A stretch of DNA of 64,000 nucleotides from Vogesella urethralis (lineage in GTDB: Bacteria; Pseudomonadota; Gammaproteobacteria; Burkholderiales; Chromobacteriaceae). Location: contig NZ_VMDW02000071.1 in NCBI RefSeq assembly GCF_007644045.2, forward strand, positions 17,391 to 81,390. Direction: 5' to 3'. This document shows positions 14,706 to 23,601 of this stretch, piece by piece. Below the pieces are notes generated by a model. That model saw only the letters and a program-made list of their open reading frames with translations, had not been told where the DNA came from and searched no databases. The stretch's first letter is position 1, and each line of letters begins with the position of its first letter. The translations under genes were made by a program, and so were the position numbers.

Positions 14706-16690
14706 GCCACCCTCCGCTGTCGTTGCGCTGCCAGCAAGCACAAGAAATAAGGCGCCCCCAGCAAAGCGGTGACAATGCCAAACGGCATGTCACGAGGTTG
14801 CAGCAAACTGCGCCCCAGCCAGTCGGCCAGCACGCCCAGCACCATGCCCAGCAGCAGCGCCAACCATAGCCGGTTGCGATGGTTGCGACCGCCCAGCAGC
14901 AAGGCCAGGTGCGGCGCAACCAGGCCGACAAACCCGACCGGCCCGGCGACCGCCACGGCCGCCGCGCTGCAAACCGCCGCCAACAGCAAAGCAAGGCCGC
15001 GGCTGCGCCCGACCGCCAGCCCCAGGCTGGCCGCCACCTCATCGCCCAAGGCCAACAGATCCAGCGCACGGGCCAGGTACAGTGCAGGCGGCAGGCAGCA
15101 CACCATGGCCCAGGCGAGCAGGCTGACTTCGTCCCAGCCACGGCCATAGGTACTGCCAGCCAGCCAGGTGACGGCCTGGGCTACCTGCAGTTTGGCTTGC
15201 GCCACCAGCAGGCTACCCAGCGCACCGCCCAGCGTGGCCAGTGCCATGCCGGCCAGGGCCAGTTGTAACGGGGCCCAGGCATGGCGCCGGCTGATGGCCA
15301 GCAACACCAGCAGCACGATGCCACTTCCCAGCAAGGCCAGCAGCAGACGCCCCCACGGCGAAACAGACCCCAGCATGGCCAGCCCGGCCAGTACCATCAG
15401 CGCCGCTCCCTGTGACAGGCCCATCAGCTCCGGGCCGGCCAGCGGGTTGCGCACTACCCCCTGCAACAACACGCCACTGCAGGCCAGCAATGCACCGCAA
15501 CCAGCGGCCAGCAATACGCGAGGCAATCTCAACGTCAGCCACCAGTCGGCCAGAGCATCCGGCTGTTGCCAGGCTTGCACATACTGGGTAAACGATACGC
15601 CCGGCGCCACGCACAACAGCAGCAGGCAGAGCGGCAGCAGCCAGCTTGCCGTACGACGGGCGTGGCAATAGGGTTGCCAGGCTGTCGCGGCAGGCGGCGG
15701 CAAAGACAGGTGCCCCTGTCGCCCGATCAGCCACAGCAGCAGCGGTGTTCCGGCCAGTGCCGTGGCCACCCCTAGTGGCAGCAGGCTGCGACTGGTATCG
15801 GCCAGCCAGTCGGCTATCGGGTCGGCCAGCGCCAGCAGGATGGCCCCCGCCAGGGCAGATGCCGGCAACAGGCGGCGCGGGTGCTGCAAGCCGGCCAGAC
15901 GCAGCAGATTGGGCGCCATCAGCCCCACCAGCGCCACCGGGCCTGCCAGCGTGACCGCAACCGCCGACAGCAAAGTGGCCACCAGTAACAGGCGGCGCCG
16001 GCTGCGGCCAACGTCCAGACCCAGGCTAGCCGCACTATCGTCCCCCAGCGCCAACAAGGGCAAGGCAGCGCGGTAGCGCCAGGCCAGCACGCAGGCCAGC
16101 AGGAACCAGGGCAGCACCGTCTGCACGCCTTGCCAACCGTTCTGGAACAGGGAGCCGGCACTCCATAGCGTCACCCCGGCCACGTGCTGATCGAACAGCA
16201 CCATCAGCAAACTGACCACCGCCGACAGCAATAGCGACACCACGGTACCGGCCAGTACCAGCGTCAACGGGTGCGCCTGCCAACCGCCGGCGACGACAAA
16301 GCACAGTGCTACCGCCAGCAGGCCACCACCGAACACTGCCGGCACGGCAGCCAGCGCCATGCCGGCTGGCAGCAATACCGCCACAATCAGACCCAGCTGC
16401 GCACCGGCAGTCACCCCCAGCACGCTTGGCGAAGCCAGCGGGTTCCGCGACAGGCTCTGCAGCAAATGCCCGGCCATGCCCAACGCTGCGCCGGCCAGTA
16501 CCGTGGCAGCCAGCCTTGGCAGACGCAGTTGCCACCAGGCCAGCCATAAGGTGTCGGCAGACACCCTGCCCTGCTGCCAGGCCAGTAACGTCACGCGGCC
16601 GGACGGCAAAGGGCCGGCCAGTTGCCAGCCCAGCAGCAACAGCAACAAACCGATCAGAAAAGCAGGACGGGTCCATGGCAGCTTCAACAC
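14702..16690 (-). CDS. fhuB: Ferric hydroxamate ABC permease, double-length
   Basis: A 662-residue inner-membrane protein made of two fused FecCD-type permease halves (about residues 1-330 and 340-662). Each half contains an RLPR segment, a GxxLQxxxRNPLAxP motif and an ASLGLxVGRSR cytoplasmic coupling motif. E. coli FhuB is 660 residues. The start is GTG 16690: AGGAGG sits seven bases before it, and it overlaps the fhuC stop. A TTG farther upstream (16729) lacks such a site and would add 13 residues of fhuC overlap. It forms the importer with FhuC and FhuD. Confidence 0.92.
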   Translation of the reverse strand: MLKLPWTRPAFLIGLLLLLLGWQLAGPLPSGRVTLLAWQQGRVSADTLWLAWWQLRLPRLAATVLAGAALGMAGHLLQSLSRNPLASPSVLGVTAGAQLGLIVAVLLPAGMALAAVPAVFGGGLLAVALCFVVAGGWQAHPLTLVLAGTVVSLLLSAVVSLLMVLFDQHVAGVTLWSAGSLFQNGWQGVQTVLPWFLLACVLAWRYRAALPLLALGDDSAASLGLDVGRSRRRLLLVATLLSAVAVTLAGPVALVGLMAPNLLRLAGLQHPRRLLPASALAGAILLALADPIADWLADTSRSLLPLGVATALAGTPLLLWLIGRQGHLSLPPPAATAWQPYCHARRTASWLLPLCLLLLCVAPGVSFTQYVQAWQQPDALADWWLTLRLPRVLLAAGCGALLACSGVLLQGVVRNPLAGPELMGLSQGAALMVLAGLAMLGSVSPWGRLLLALLGSGIVLLVLLAISRRHAWAPLQLALAGMALATLGGALGSLLVAQAKLQVAQAVTWLAGSTYGRGWDEVSLLAWAMVCCLPPALYLARALDLLALGDEVAASLGLAVGRSRGLALLLAAVCSAAAVAVAGPVGFVGLVAPHLALLLGGRNHRNRLWLALLLGMVLGVLADWLGRSLLQPRDMPFGIVTALLGAPYFLCLLAAQRQRRVA

Positions 16691-17529
16691 GGGCAGGCCT
16701 CCTGCAATGGCTGCAAGCGCGGCAGGCAAACCGCTTGCCCGTCAACCATGCCCTGCCACATCGGCACGCCAAAGACCTGCTGCAACAAGGCAGGCGTGGC
16801 CACCTCCGCCGGGGCACCGGCAGCCACCACCTTGCCCTCTGCCATCAGCACCATGTGGTCAGAAAAGTGGCTGGCCTGGTTCAGGTCATGCAGCACCCAC
16901 ACGACGGTCAGACCGTGGCGGCGGTTCAGTGCCCGCACCAGGTGCAGCACCTCCAGCTGGTGACGGACATCCAGATAAGTGGTGGGCTCATCCAGCAGCA
17001 ACACGTCACCGCCTTGCGCCAGCGCCATGGCAATCCAGGCGCGCTGCCGTTCGCCACCGGACAAGTCTGCCACGGTGCGGTTGGCGTACGCCGCCAGCCC
17101 CGCCAGCTGCAAGGCACGGTCGATCGCCTCGTCGTCCTGCTGGCTGGCCCGTGCGGCCAACCCGGTGTGGGCAAAACGGCCACAGGCCACCAGTTCGGCC
17201 ACCGTCATGCCGCCGGGTACCGCGGGAGACTGTGACAACATGGCCAGCCGCAGCGCGCGCTGCCGTGGCGTCAGCGACGCCAGCGGGGTGTCCCCCAGCC
17301 AGACGCTACCGGCATCCGGCGTCAGCAAACCGCCTAAAGCACGAAGCAAGGTGCTCTTGCCGCACCCATTGGGGCCGCACAAGGCCGTCACGCGGCCGGC
17401 CGGTATCGCCAGCGACAGGGACGGCAAAATGAGGCGCCCGCCCAGGCGCAATTGCAACTGGCGGGCAGAAAGTGCTGCGCCTGTCGGCGCAGCAGCGTGC
17501 AAATCGTTCATGGTGTCGTTCACGGCCAT
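16684..17529 (-). CDS. fhuC: Ferric hydroxamate ABC transporter ATPase
   Basis: A 281-residue ATPase energising siderophore import through FhuB. Visible motifs are Walker A GPNGCGKST, the Q-loop in MLSQSPAVPGGMTV, signature LSGGERQR, Walker B LLLDEPT with D-loop TYLD, and the switch histidine in VLHDLNQA. The start is uncertain: ATG 17529 is used, ATG 17511 is equally possible, and neither has a strong ribosome-binding site. It lies between iucD and fhuB, so uptake and biosynthesis are cotranscribed. Confidence 0.92.
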   Translation of the reverse strand: MAVNDTMNDLHAAAPTGAALSARQLQLRLGGRLILPSLSLAIPAGRVTALCGPNGCGKSTLLRALGGLLTPDAGSVWLGDTPLASLTPRQRALRLAMLSQSPAVPGGMTVAELVACGRFAHTGLAARASQQDDEAIDRALQLAGLAAYANRTVADLSGGERQRAWIAMALAQGGDVLLLDEPTTYLDVRHQLEVLHLVRALNRRHGLTVVWVLHDLNQASHFSDHMVLMAEGKVVAAGAPAEVATPALLQQVFGVPMWQGMVDGQAVCLPRLQPLQEACPC

Positions 17530-17574
17530 GCCGGCTGGGGTGAGCACGCCAGCCGGCAACAAGTAAAAGGTGAC

Positions 17575-18876
17575 TCAACCGGCCAGGTCGGCCAGTGCCT
17601 GCGGCTGCCGGCTTTCCCACTCGATGGGTAAGGCAGCGTCTTCGGTAACGTAGCGGGCTTCGCCCAGTATGGCGTTGGCAATGGTGGCGCCGCGCCATGC
17701 AGCCAGACTCAGTTGCGGGTCGGCAATGCCGTGGCTGTAGCGCCCGCCGTTCTGGACAAACAAGCGCGCCGGGGCCGGGCCTTGCCACTGCGCCGAAAAA
17801 TCGCGCGCCAGCACAAAGCGGCCTTCGCCATCCAGCTGCAGCTGCTCGCGTAACGGGGTCAGGCACTCGGGCAGCACCGTCTGGTAGCCGGTAGCCAGGA
17901 TCACGCTGTCTGCATGCAGCAGCTCGCTGCCACCATCGAAACCGTTGCGTGCCATCAACTGCCAGCCGCTACCGTGCGCCTGCATGGCGTACACCTCGCG
18001 CTGCGGCAGGATACGCAGCGGGCTGGCTGCCTGCTGCAGGAAGCTGCGGTTGTACAGCAACTGGTACAGCTGGCGCAGGGTATCTGGCGAGATGCCGTCA
18101 CTGGCCAGCTTCTGGCGCGCCACAATCGCCGGCTTGCGGCTGTGAGGCAGGCGGTGGAATGCCTCGACGTAATGCGGCGTAAAAAACTCGTTGGCGAACG
18201 GCGACTCGTCCAGCGCCTCCAGCGTCTGTCGCCGCGACAGCCAGGTCAGCGACGCCAGCTCGCCACGCTGGCCGGATAACAGGTCGATCACGACCTCGGC
18301 GCCACTCTGGCCACCACCGATCACCACTACGTGCAGGCCTGCCAGCGGCAACGGTTCACTCAGATAGTGCTGTGTGTGCTGGCAACGCGCCCCCAGGCAG
18401 GGTGCTGCCCAGGCTGGCACCCGCGGCGTGGTGCCGGTTGCCACCACCAGATCACGAGCCCGTGCGCTGCCATCATCCAGCCGCAGGCGGAAACCGTTGC
18501 TGGCCAGGGTCACTTCGCGCACCGTGCTGCCGAACTGCACATTCGGTAACTGCTGCGCCACCCAGCGCAAGTAATCGGCAAACTCGCGGCGCTCGACATG
18601 ACTGAACTCGGCATTGATGAAGCGGTAAAAGCGGCGCTGGGACACCAGGTAGGCCAAAAAGGAGTAAGGGCTGGTAGGGTCGGCAGCCGTCACCAGGTCT
18701 TTCAGGAACGAGGTCTGCAAGCGGGCACCTGGCAGCATCATGCCGGGATGCCAGTCAAAACCGGCGCGACGGTCGAAGAAACGGCTGCGAATGCGTGCCA
18801 CCGGTGCCAGTAACGCGGCCACGCTAAGATTGAACGGGCCGGCACCAACGCCGGCGACATCGAGTAAGGAATCCAT
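17575..18876 (-). CDS. iucD: L-lysine/diamine N-monooxygenase for siderophore synthesis
   Basis: A 433-residue flavin N-hydroxylase that makes the hydroxylamine precursor of the hydroxamate (N6-hydroxylysine in aerobactin). The FAD site is GVGAGPFNL near residue 9, the NADPH site GGGQSGAEV near residue 190, and the family motif ILATGY lies in the C-terminal third. IucD of E. coli is of similar size. ATG 18876 matches family N-termini. A GTG at 18906 that overlaps the iucC stop is the alternative. Ornithine or putrescine as substrate cannot be excluded from sequence alone. Confidence 0.88.
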   Translation of the reverse strand: MDSLLDVAGVGAGPFNLSVAALLAPVARIRSRFFDRRAGFDWHPGMMLPGARLQTSFLKDLVTAADPTSPYSFLAYLVSQRRFYRFINAEFSHVERREFADYLRWVAQQLPNVQFGSTVREVTLASNGFRLRLDDGSARARDLVVATGTTPRVPAWAAPCLGARCQHTQHYLSEPLPLAGLHVVVIGGGQSGAEVVIDLLSGQRGELASLTWLSRRQTLEALDESPFANEFFTPHYVEAFHRLPHSRKPAIVARQKLASDGISPDTLRQLYQLLYNRSFLQQAASPLRILPQREVYAMQAHGSGWQLMARNGFDGGSELLHADSVILATGYQTVLPECLTPLREQLQLDGEGRFVLARDFSAQWQGPAPARLFVQNGGRYSHGIADPQLSLAAWRGATIANAILGEARYVTEDAALPIEWESRQPQALADLAG

Positions 18877-18893
18877 GACGTCTTTCACTTGCC

Positions 18894-20651
18894 TCAAGGT
18901 TGGCACAGGGGGTTGGCAATGGCCGGCCCCAGTGCATGGATAGGCCGGCTTGCGCTATCGGCATAGCCGGCAGCAAAACGAGCACGGTTCAGCGACAGGC
19001 GTGGCATCTCGGCCTGGAACAGATCCAGTGCCGCAAACTGTTGCGTCAGCGCAGGGTGGGCCTGCTGGTAAGCGTGTAGGCGCTGGCGCAGCAAACGGTA
19101 GAAAGCCCGCTCGTCAACCAGGCCTGCCTGGTGCAGGCTGCTGGCCAGAAAGCGGAAAACGCTGGCAAACAGGCCGGTCCACAGGTTGTGCAGCAGGTAG
19201 TGGGGCGGCATAGCCGGCAGCGCCTGCCACAGGCTGTCAGCCATGCCTGGTGGGGCGCCCCAGCCCTGCTCGGCGCGGAAGACATCGCCCTGGTAGTCTT
19301 TCAGCACCACCCCCACCGGTACGTCGCCGGCAAAGCGCAGCATCAGGTTCTGGCCATGGGCGATGAAGCCCAGGCCGTAGCGGGCCAGCAGGTGATACAG
19401 CGGGATTACGGCAGCATCGCACAGACGGGTCAGCCAGGCTTCGCCAGAGAGGCCGCTGCGCTGGATCATCACGGCAGACAATAGTTGGCCGCGGTCATCG
19501 TGCTGCTGCAGGACGGCCGCCATCAGTACCCGCTCGCCAGGCGCACACTGGCTGGCAGGGCTGTCTCGCCAGACGGCGCCCAGCATTTCATCCAGCTGAT
19601 ACGGCACACCGGACAGGCCGTGGTATACCGGATGCGGCACGAACAGGGCCGCCGGCTCGGCAAGCGCCCGGCAACCGCAGGCGGCCAACAAGGGGTCGGT
19701 AGCCAGCAGTTGCTGCAAGCTGTCGGAGAGGGCCGGCGTCATGGCCAGATACGTTGCCGGCAGGCCGCGATAGGCTGAGGTGTTGAGAATGGACAGCGGT
19801 AGCTTGAGGTTGGCCGCCTTGGGCTGTGTCGTGTGGTAAAGGGTGCGCAGCGACGGCTGGGCACGATACAGCGCCTGCCCGTCGCCCAGGTCGACCAGCT
19901 GGCCGTTGGCAAACAAGGCGGCGTACTGGCTGGCAATACGGTGCTGCCACTGCCAGGGGTGCACCGGTAGCAGGCTGTAGTGTCCGGGCAGGCTGTCGAG
20001 ACTGGCCTGCAGACGAGCGGCATCGGCGGCGTCGCAGGTGTGGGCCAGCAGGCGGGCGGCATCCCAGCCGGCGGCGTAGACCGGGCGCGCCAGCGTCGTG
20101 CTGACAGCCAGCCAACGCAGGCGGAAGCCTGCTGGCTGTTCCGGCGCATAACGCTGGCTATCGCGGGCACTCCAGCCCAGCCGGCCCTTGCTGGGAATGG
20201 CCTTGGGGTGGCCATCCAGCAAGGCTTGTACCGCATCATCCGGCTGGGCCAGCCAGTCGGCTGCGCACAATCCGCCCCGGGCAGCCAGCAGCCGGGCATC
20301 GGCATCCAGTGTTTGCTGGGTTTCATGCAGGTAGTTGGCCAGGGTTACCGCGTCCAGCTGCAGTGGTACCAGCACGCTACGCAGCAATGTCAGCGCATCG
20401 CCAGCGGGCTGGCCGTCGGCGTCGCGCACGCTACCGGGCTGCACGATGCTCTGTCCCCACAGATTGGTATGCCCCAGCCAATGCCAGCCGCCGGCCTCTG
20501 GCGGCAGCTGGTAGCGCAGCAGCCCGTCGCCGACAGGCTGCGACTGCGGTGACACCAGCCCTTCGTAGCTGAACTCGGACAGGATTTTTTCCAGCAGACG
20601 GCGGTTGGCCAGCTGCCACCAGTGCGCCTGGTGCGATGGCTGCACGCTCAT
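18894..20651 (-). CDS. iucC: NRPS-independent siderophore synthetase, IucC type
   Basis: A 585-residue ATP-dependent synthetase that condenses an N-acyl-N-hydroxy amine with a citrate half-amide, the last step in aerobactin-type assembly. IucC features are WWQLANRRLLEKILSEF at the start, DGHPKAIPSKGRLGW, LLPVHPWQWQHRIASQY, LRTLYHT, LNTSAYRGLP and YGLGFIAHGQNLML. The chosen ATG overlaps the upstream iucB stop (ATGA) and has a G-rich site before it. Order and length match the iucABCD operon. Confidence 0.9.
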   Translation of the reverse strand: MSVQPSHQAHWWQLANRRLLEKILSEFSYEGLVSPQSQPVGDGLLRYQLPPEAGGWHWLGHTNLWGQSIVQPGSVRDADGQPAGDALTLLRSVLVPLQLDAVTLANYLHETQQTLDADARLLAARGGLCAADWLAQPDDAVQALLDGHPKAIPSKGRLGWSARDSQRYAPEQPAGFRLRWLAVSTTLARPVYAAGWDAARLLAHTCDAADAARLQASLDSLPGHYSLLPVHPWQWQHRIASQYAALFANGQLVDLGDGQALYRAQPSLRTLYHTTQPKAANLKLPLSILNTSAYRGLPATYLAMTPALSDSLQQLLATDPLLAACGCRALAEPAALFVPHPVYHGLSGVPYQLDEMLGAVWRDSPASQCAPGERVLMAAVLQQHDDRGQLLSAVMIQRSGLSGEAWLTRLCDAAVIPLYHLLARYGLGFIAHGQNLMLRFAGDVPVGVVLKDYQGDVFRAEQGWGAPPGMADSLWQALPAMPPHYLLHNLWTGLFASVFRFLASSLHQAGLVDERAFYRLLRQRLHAYQQAHPALTQQFAALDLFQAEMPRLSLNRARFAAGYADSASRPIHALGPAIANPLCQP

Positions 20652-21676
20652 GGCTGCCCCCATGGGCCATACTGGCCAAAGAACGCTTCCCGCTCCAGCA
20701 CCATCATGGCGGCACGCTTGTGCGGGAAGTCGAATTCTTTCAGCTTGGCAAAGCCTTGCTGCTGCAGATAGGCGATGAAATGGGTGTTATCCACACGGGG
20801 TTCACCCACCACGCGCTGCGTGCGCGGCTCATCCAGAAACAGGTAATGGCAGGTAGCACGCAGCCAGGCGGATACCTTGGCCGGGCCACGGTGGCGGCTG
20901 TTCCCCACCAACACATGACAACCGCGGTCGTAGTCTTGAGCATCGTAGAACGGGGCGATACGGTCCTCGCGTGCCCAGTAGCTTTCCAGGTAGGCAAACG
21001 GTTCGTCGTCGAACTGACCGATCAGCGGCACTACTTTCGGGTTATCGATCTGAGCGGCCAGATAAGCGGCATGGCTGTCGCGGTCGCCTGCCAGCTCCCA
21101 GAAGCGATGCACGCGGTCCTGGTTCATCCAGCCATGGAAGTGGTCCAGGTCTTGTGCCAGCGTGGCAACGCGCAAGCTGAACACTGAATCCAGTTGCGGC
21201 AGGTAGCGGCGATATACCACCCCCTCGGGCTGCGGCGGCCGCCTGGGATGGCGCTTTTCACCGCTCATCACGTACTCCAAAGGCATGCCCGCCGAGGAAG
21301 GCTGGGTTAGCCACAAACGGCTGTGCTGCCAGAAGGCGGCACGACTGCACAGCAGGCTGCCGTCTGCCAGCCATTGCGAGGCTACCCCGCTACGGACAGC
21401 CTGGCGGGCAAAGTCGGCGTCAACCGCCAATTGCAGGCTGACCGTTTGCAGCGCCCCCTGGCGGCAAAACAGTTGCGCGAGCGCAGGCAGCAGGCAATCC
21501 GGCGACAGGCCGGGCAATGCCGGTATGGTGCCAAGCAGACGCAGGTGATGCGTATCAACCGTTTGCAGTTGCAGTCGGCAAAGCGGCTCGTCGTTCAGCA
21601 AGCAGACCAGCTGGCCATCATCCAGTACGGCATCGGCGAGTTGGCCACGGGCAATCATCAAGGCAAAGGCATTCAT
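20648..21676 (-). CDS. iucB: Hydroxylysine acyltransferase
   Basis: A 342-residue protein whose C-terminal half (about residue 165 on) is a GNAT domain of the siderophore type: HGWMNQDRVHRFWELAGD, then PLIGQFDDEPFAYLESYWAREDRIAPFY, and FDFPHKRAAMMVLERE at the end. In aerobactin synthesis IucB acetylates N6-hydroxylysine. Related enzymes transfer succinyl or longer acyl groups, so the donor is not certain. Starts and stops overlap iucA and iucC by four bases, indicating tight coupling. The N-terminal 150 residues are poorly conserved, as in other members. Confidence 0.88.
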   Translation of the reverse strand: MNAFALMIARGQLADAVLDDGQLVCLLNDEPLCRLQLQTVDTHHLRLLGTIPALPGLSPDCLLPALAQLFCRQGALQTVSLQLAVDADFARQAVRSGVASQWLADGSLLCSRAAFWQHSRLWLTQPSSAGMPLEYVMSGEKRHPRRPPQPEGVVYRRYLPQLDSVFSLRVATLAQDLDHFHGWMNQDRVHRFWELAGDRDSHAAYLAAQIDNPKVVPLIGQFDDEPFAYLESYWAREDRIAPFYDAQDYDRGCHVLVGNSRHRGPAKVSAWLRATCHYLFLDEPRTQRVVGEPRVDNTHFIAYLQQQGFAKLKEFDFPHKRAAMMVLEREAFFGQYGPWGQP

Positions 21677-23448
21677 GCGGGGTGGGCTCCGGTCACTTCC
21701 GGGAGGGAAAGCGGGTTGCTCAGCGGCACGTAGGAACGGAAAGACGCGCCGGCATCGGTGGTTTCGTTGACATCGCACAGGCAGATCATGAAGTTGCCTT
21801 TGGCCATCAGCTGCGGGCTGTGCAGCAGGTAATCGATGAAATGCGGGTAAGCCAGCGGCTCGCGCCGCAGTAACACCAGGTGGTGACGCAGCTGGCGTAA
21901 CAAGGCCAGCTCGTCCGCGCAGCCGTCCGCCGCCAGCGCGGTAATCAAGCCGAACACGGTATTCACGATCAGGTAATAACCGAACAGGCGGTTCGTCATG
22001 TTTTCGTCGAAGGCCAGTTCGCTTGCCGCTTTGATGCCCGGCACCTCACCGGCCAGCGCGGCGATGGTTTCCGGACGGAAAGTGGTGCCCTGGCAGTCAC
22101 GGAACCAGATCCCGGCGGGCCAGCCGCCCTCTATGGCCAGTACCGTGTTCTGTGCATGGGCACTGAACAGGAAACCGTAGCGGGCCTGGGCGATCAGGAA
22201 CGGGGTGAGTGCGCAGTGCAGGAAACGGTCAAACCACTGGGTAGTCACCTCGGACAGCGCTTGCCCCCTCTGCCCCGCCAGCGTTTGCACCAGGCGGCTC
22301 ACCATGGACGACATGCCCTGCATGCCGTCCTGGCACAGGGTGGCCATCACGTAATGGGTACTGCCGCTACGGAAGGGGTTATCGCGCAGGATGACAAAGC
22401 TTTCGGCCAGCGGTTGGCCATCGGGCCATGCCAATGCCAAGGCAGCCGTCTCGTGCAGGATGCGCAGCGTGGGGCACTGCTGCTGCAAGCGCTGCCCCAG
22501 GCTGCTGGCGAAGGCCGCATGAATCAGCCTGCCACGCCCAACCTCTGCCGGCTGCAGGACGCGGCGTGAGTTGGTGAGGCGTACCGACAAGGAAAATTTC
22601 AGCATGGCCGGCGCCTGCGGAGCGTATAGCGTGCGTAATGACGAGGTAGGAAACCAGTCGCCACCCGCCTCGCCCAGATCGTGCAGGCTACCGCGAGCCA
22701 GCCAGTGCCGGTACGCCGCATGCTGGCGCAAAACGTTAGCCTGCCAGGGATGAACCGGCAGCAACGTCCAGCCGTCGCACGCAGCAAAACGCTGACAATA
22801 CGCCGCCATCGCCGGGTCAGCCTGCAGTACAGCCTGCAGCTGCGCCTTGGCGTCGCTGCCGTCCACCGCGCTGCACCACAGCGCCTCTTCGCGCACTGCA
22901 AACCAGGCTAACGGCGTACGGCCCGCCAGCTCCGGGCTGTAGCGCACTACGTCATCCGCGGTGAACTCGTCACGGCTTTTCGGGGTGGGATGAACGGCAT
23001 GGCCGTAAATCAGGCCTTGCTCCGCTGCCAGATAGTCGGCCTGCGGCCAGGCCAGACCCGTCATGGCGTCAACGCGCGCAGACTCGGCCCGGTCGATGTT
23101 GGCCGCACTATCCAGCACCCGGCGCAAGAACAGACGTCGCGTGCGGTGATGACTACCGGGCGCCAGCGTTGGCTCGGCAGCCAGCAAGGCCACCATGCGA
23201 GTGAAATCCAGCGGCTGCAAACCTGCGCTGGTTTGCCATAGCACACGGCCATCAAAACGGTGCCGCCCCGCGAGACTGGCCTGGCGAACAGGCAAATGCA
23301 ACGTGCCGCCAGGCTGGGTAAGTGGCAGAACCAGTTGCATCTCGCCCGCTGCCGTGTGCTGCAGCCTGGCATGCGGCCATTCCCGCCATAAGGCATTCGC
23401 AAACGCGTTCAGCGAGGCGACATCATTCACGCAATGGCATTGATCCAT
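21673..23448 (-). CDS. iucA: NRPS-independent siderophore synthetase, IucA type
   Basis: A 591-residue synthetase that should attach the first N-acyl-N-hydroxylysine to citrate. Family motifs are GHAVHPTPKSRDEF, LLPVHPWQANVLRQH, DLGEAGGDWFPTSSLRTLY, MLKFSLSVRLTNSRR and FLFSAHAQNTVL. The ATG has GGAG at seven-base spacing, and it is the first gene of an eight-gene leftward operon. A Fur-like site lies about 70 bases upstream. All four iuc functions occur in the order A-B-C-D used by enteric aerobactin loci. Confidence 0.9.
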   Translation of the reverse strand: MDQCHCVNDVASLNAFANALWREWPHARLQHTAAGEMQLVLPLTQPGGTLHLPVRQASLAGRHRFDGRVLWQTSAGLQPLDFTRMVALLAAEPTLAPGSHHRTRRLFLRRVLDSAANIDRAESARVDAMTGLAWPQADYLAAEQGLIYGHAVHPTPKSRDEFTADDVVRYSPELAGRTPLAWFAVREEALWCSAVDGSDAKAQLQAVLQADPAMAAYCQRFAACDGWTLLPVHPWQANVLRQHAAYRHWLARGSLHDLGEAGGDWFPTSSLRTLYAPQAPAMLKFSLSVRLTNSRRVLQPAEVGRGRLIHAAFASSLGQRLQQQCPTLRILHETAALALAWPDGQPLAESFVILRDNPFRSGSTHYVMATLCQDGMQGMSSMVSRLVQTLAGQRGQALSEVTTQWFDRFLHCALTPFLIAQARYGFLFSAHAQNTVLAIEGGWPAGIWFRDCQGTTFRPETIAALAGEVPGIKAASELAFDENMTNRLFGYYLIVNTVFGLITALAADGCADELALLRQLRHHLVLLRREPLAYPHFIDYLLHSPQLMAKGNFMICLCDVNETTDAGASFRSYVPLSNPLSLPEVTGAHPA

Positions 23449-23515
23449 CGTTATCTCCAGCAATAAGCCAGCATTGGTTGCTATTTGCCGCCATGATCAT
23501 GCCGACAAAAAATCA

Positions 23516-23557
23516 AATGAGAATGGTTTGTATTTGTAATTGCAATTCAGATATGAT
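23516..23557. promoter_or_regulatory. Candidate Fur operator over divergent iron promoters
   Basis: Two overlapping 7-1-7 candidates, TGAGAATGGTTTGTA (23518-23532) and TTGTAATTGCAATTC (23534-23548, containing the palindrome AATTGCAATT), lie in the AT-rich gap between iucA and the exporter. A plus-strand promoter TTGTAT, 18-base spacer, TATGAT (23528-23557) overlaps them. Repression by Fur-Fe is expected from the gene content. Confidence 0.6.
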
Positions 23558-23601
23558 GTCAACAACTATCGATACATTGAGCCAACACAAGGAAATAAAG
23601 C

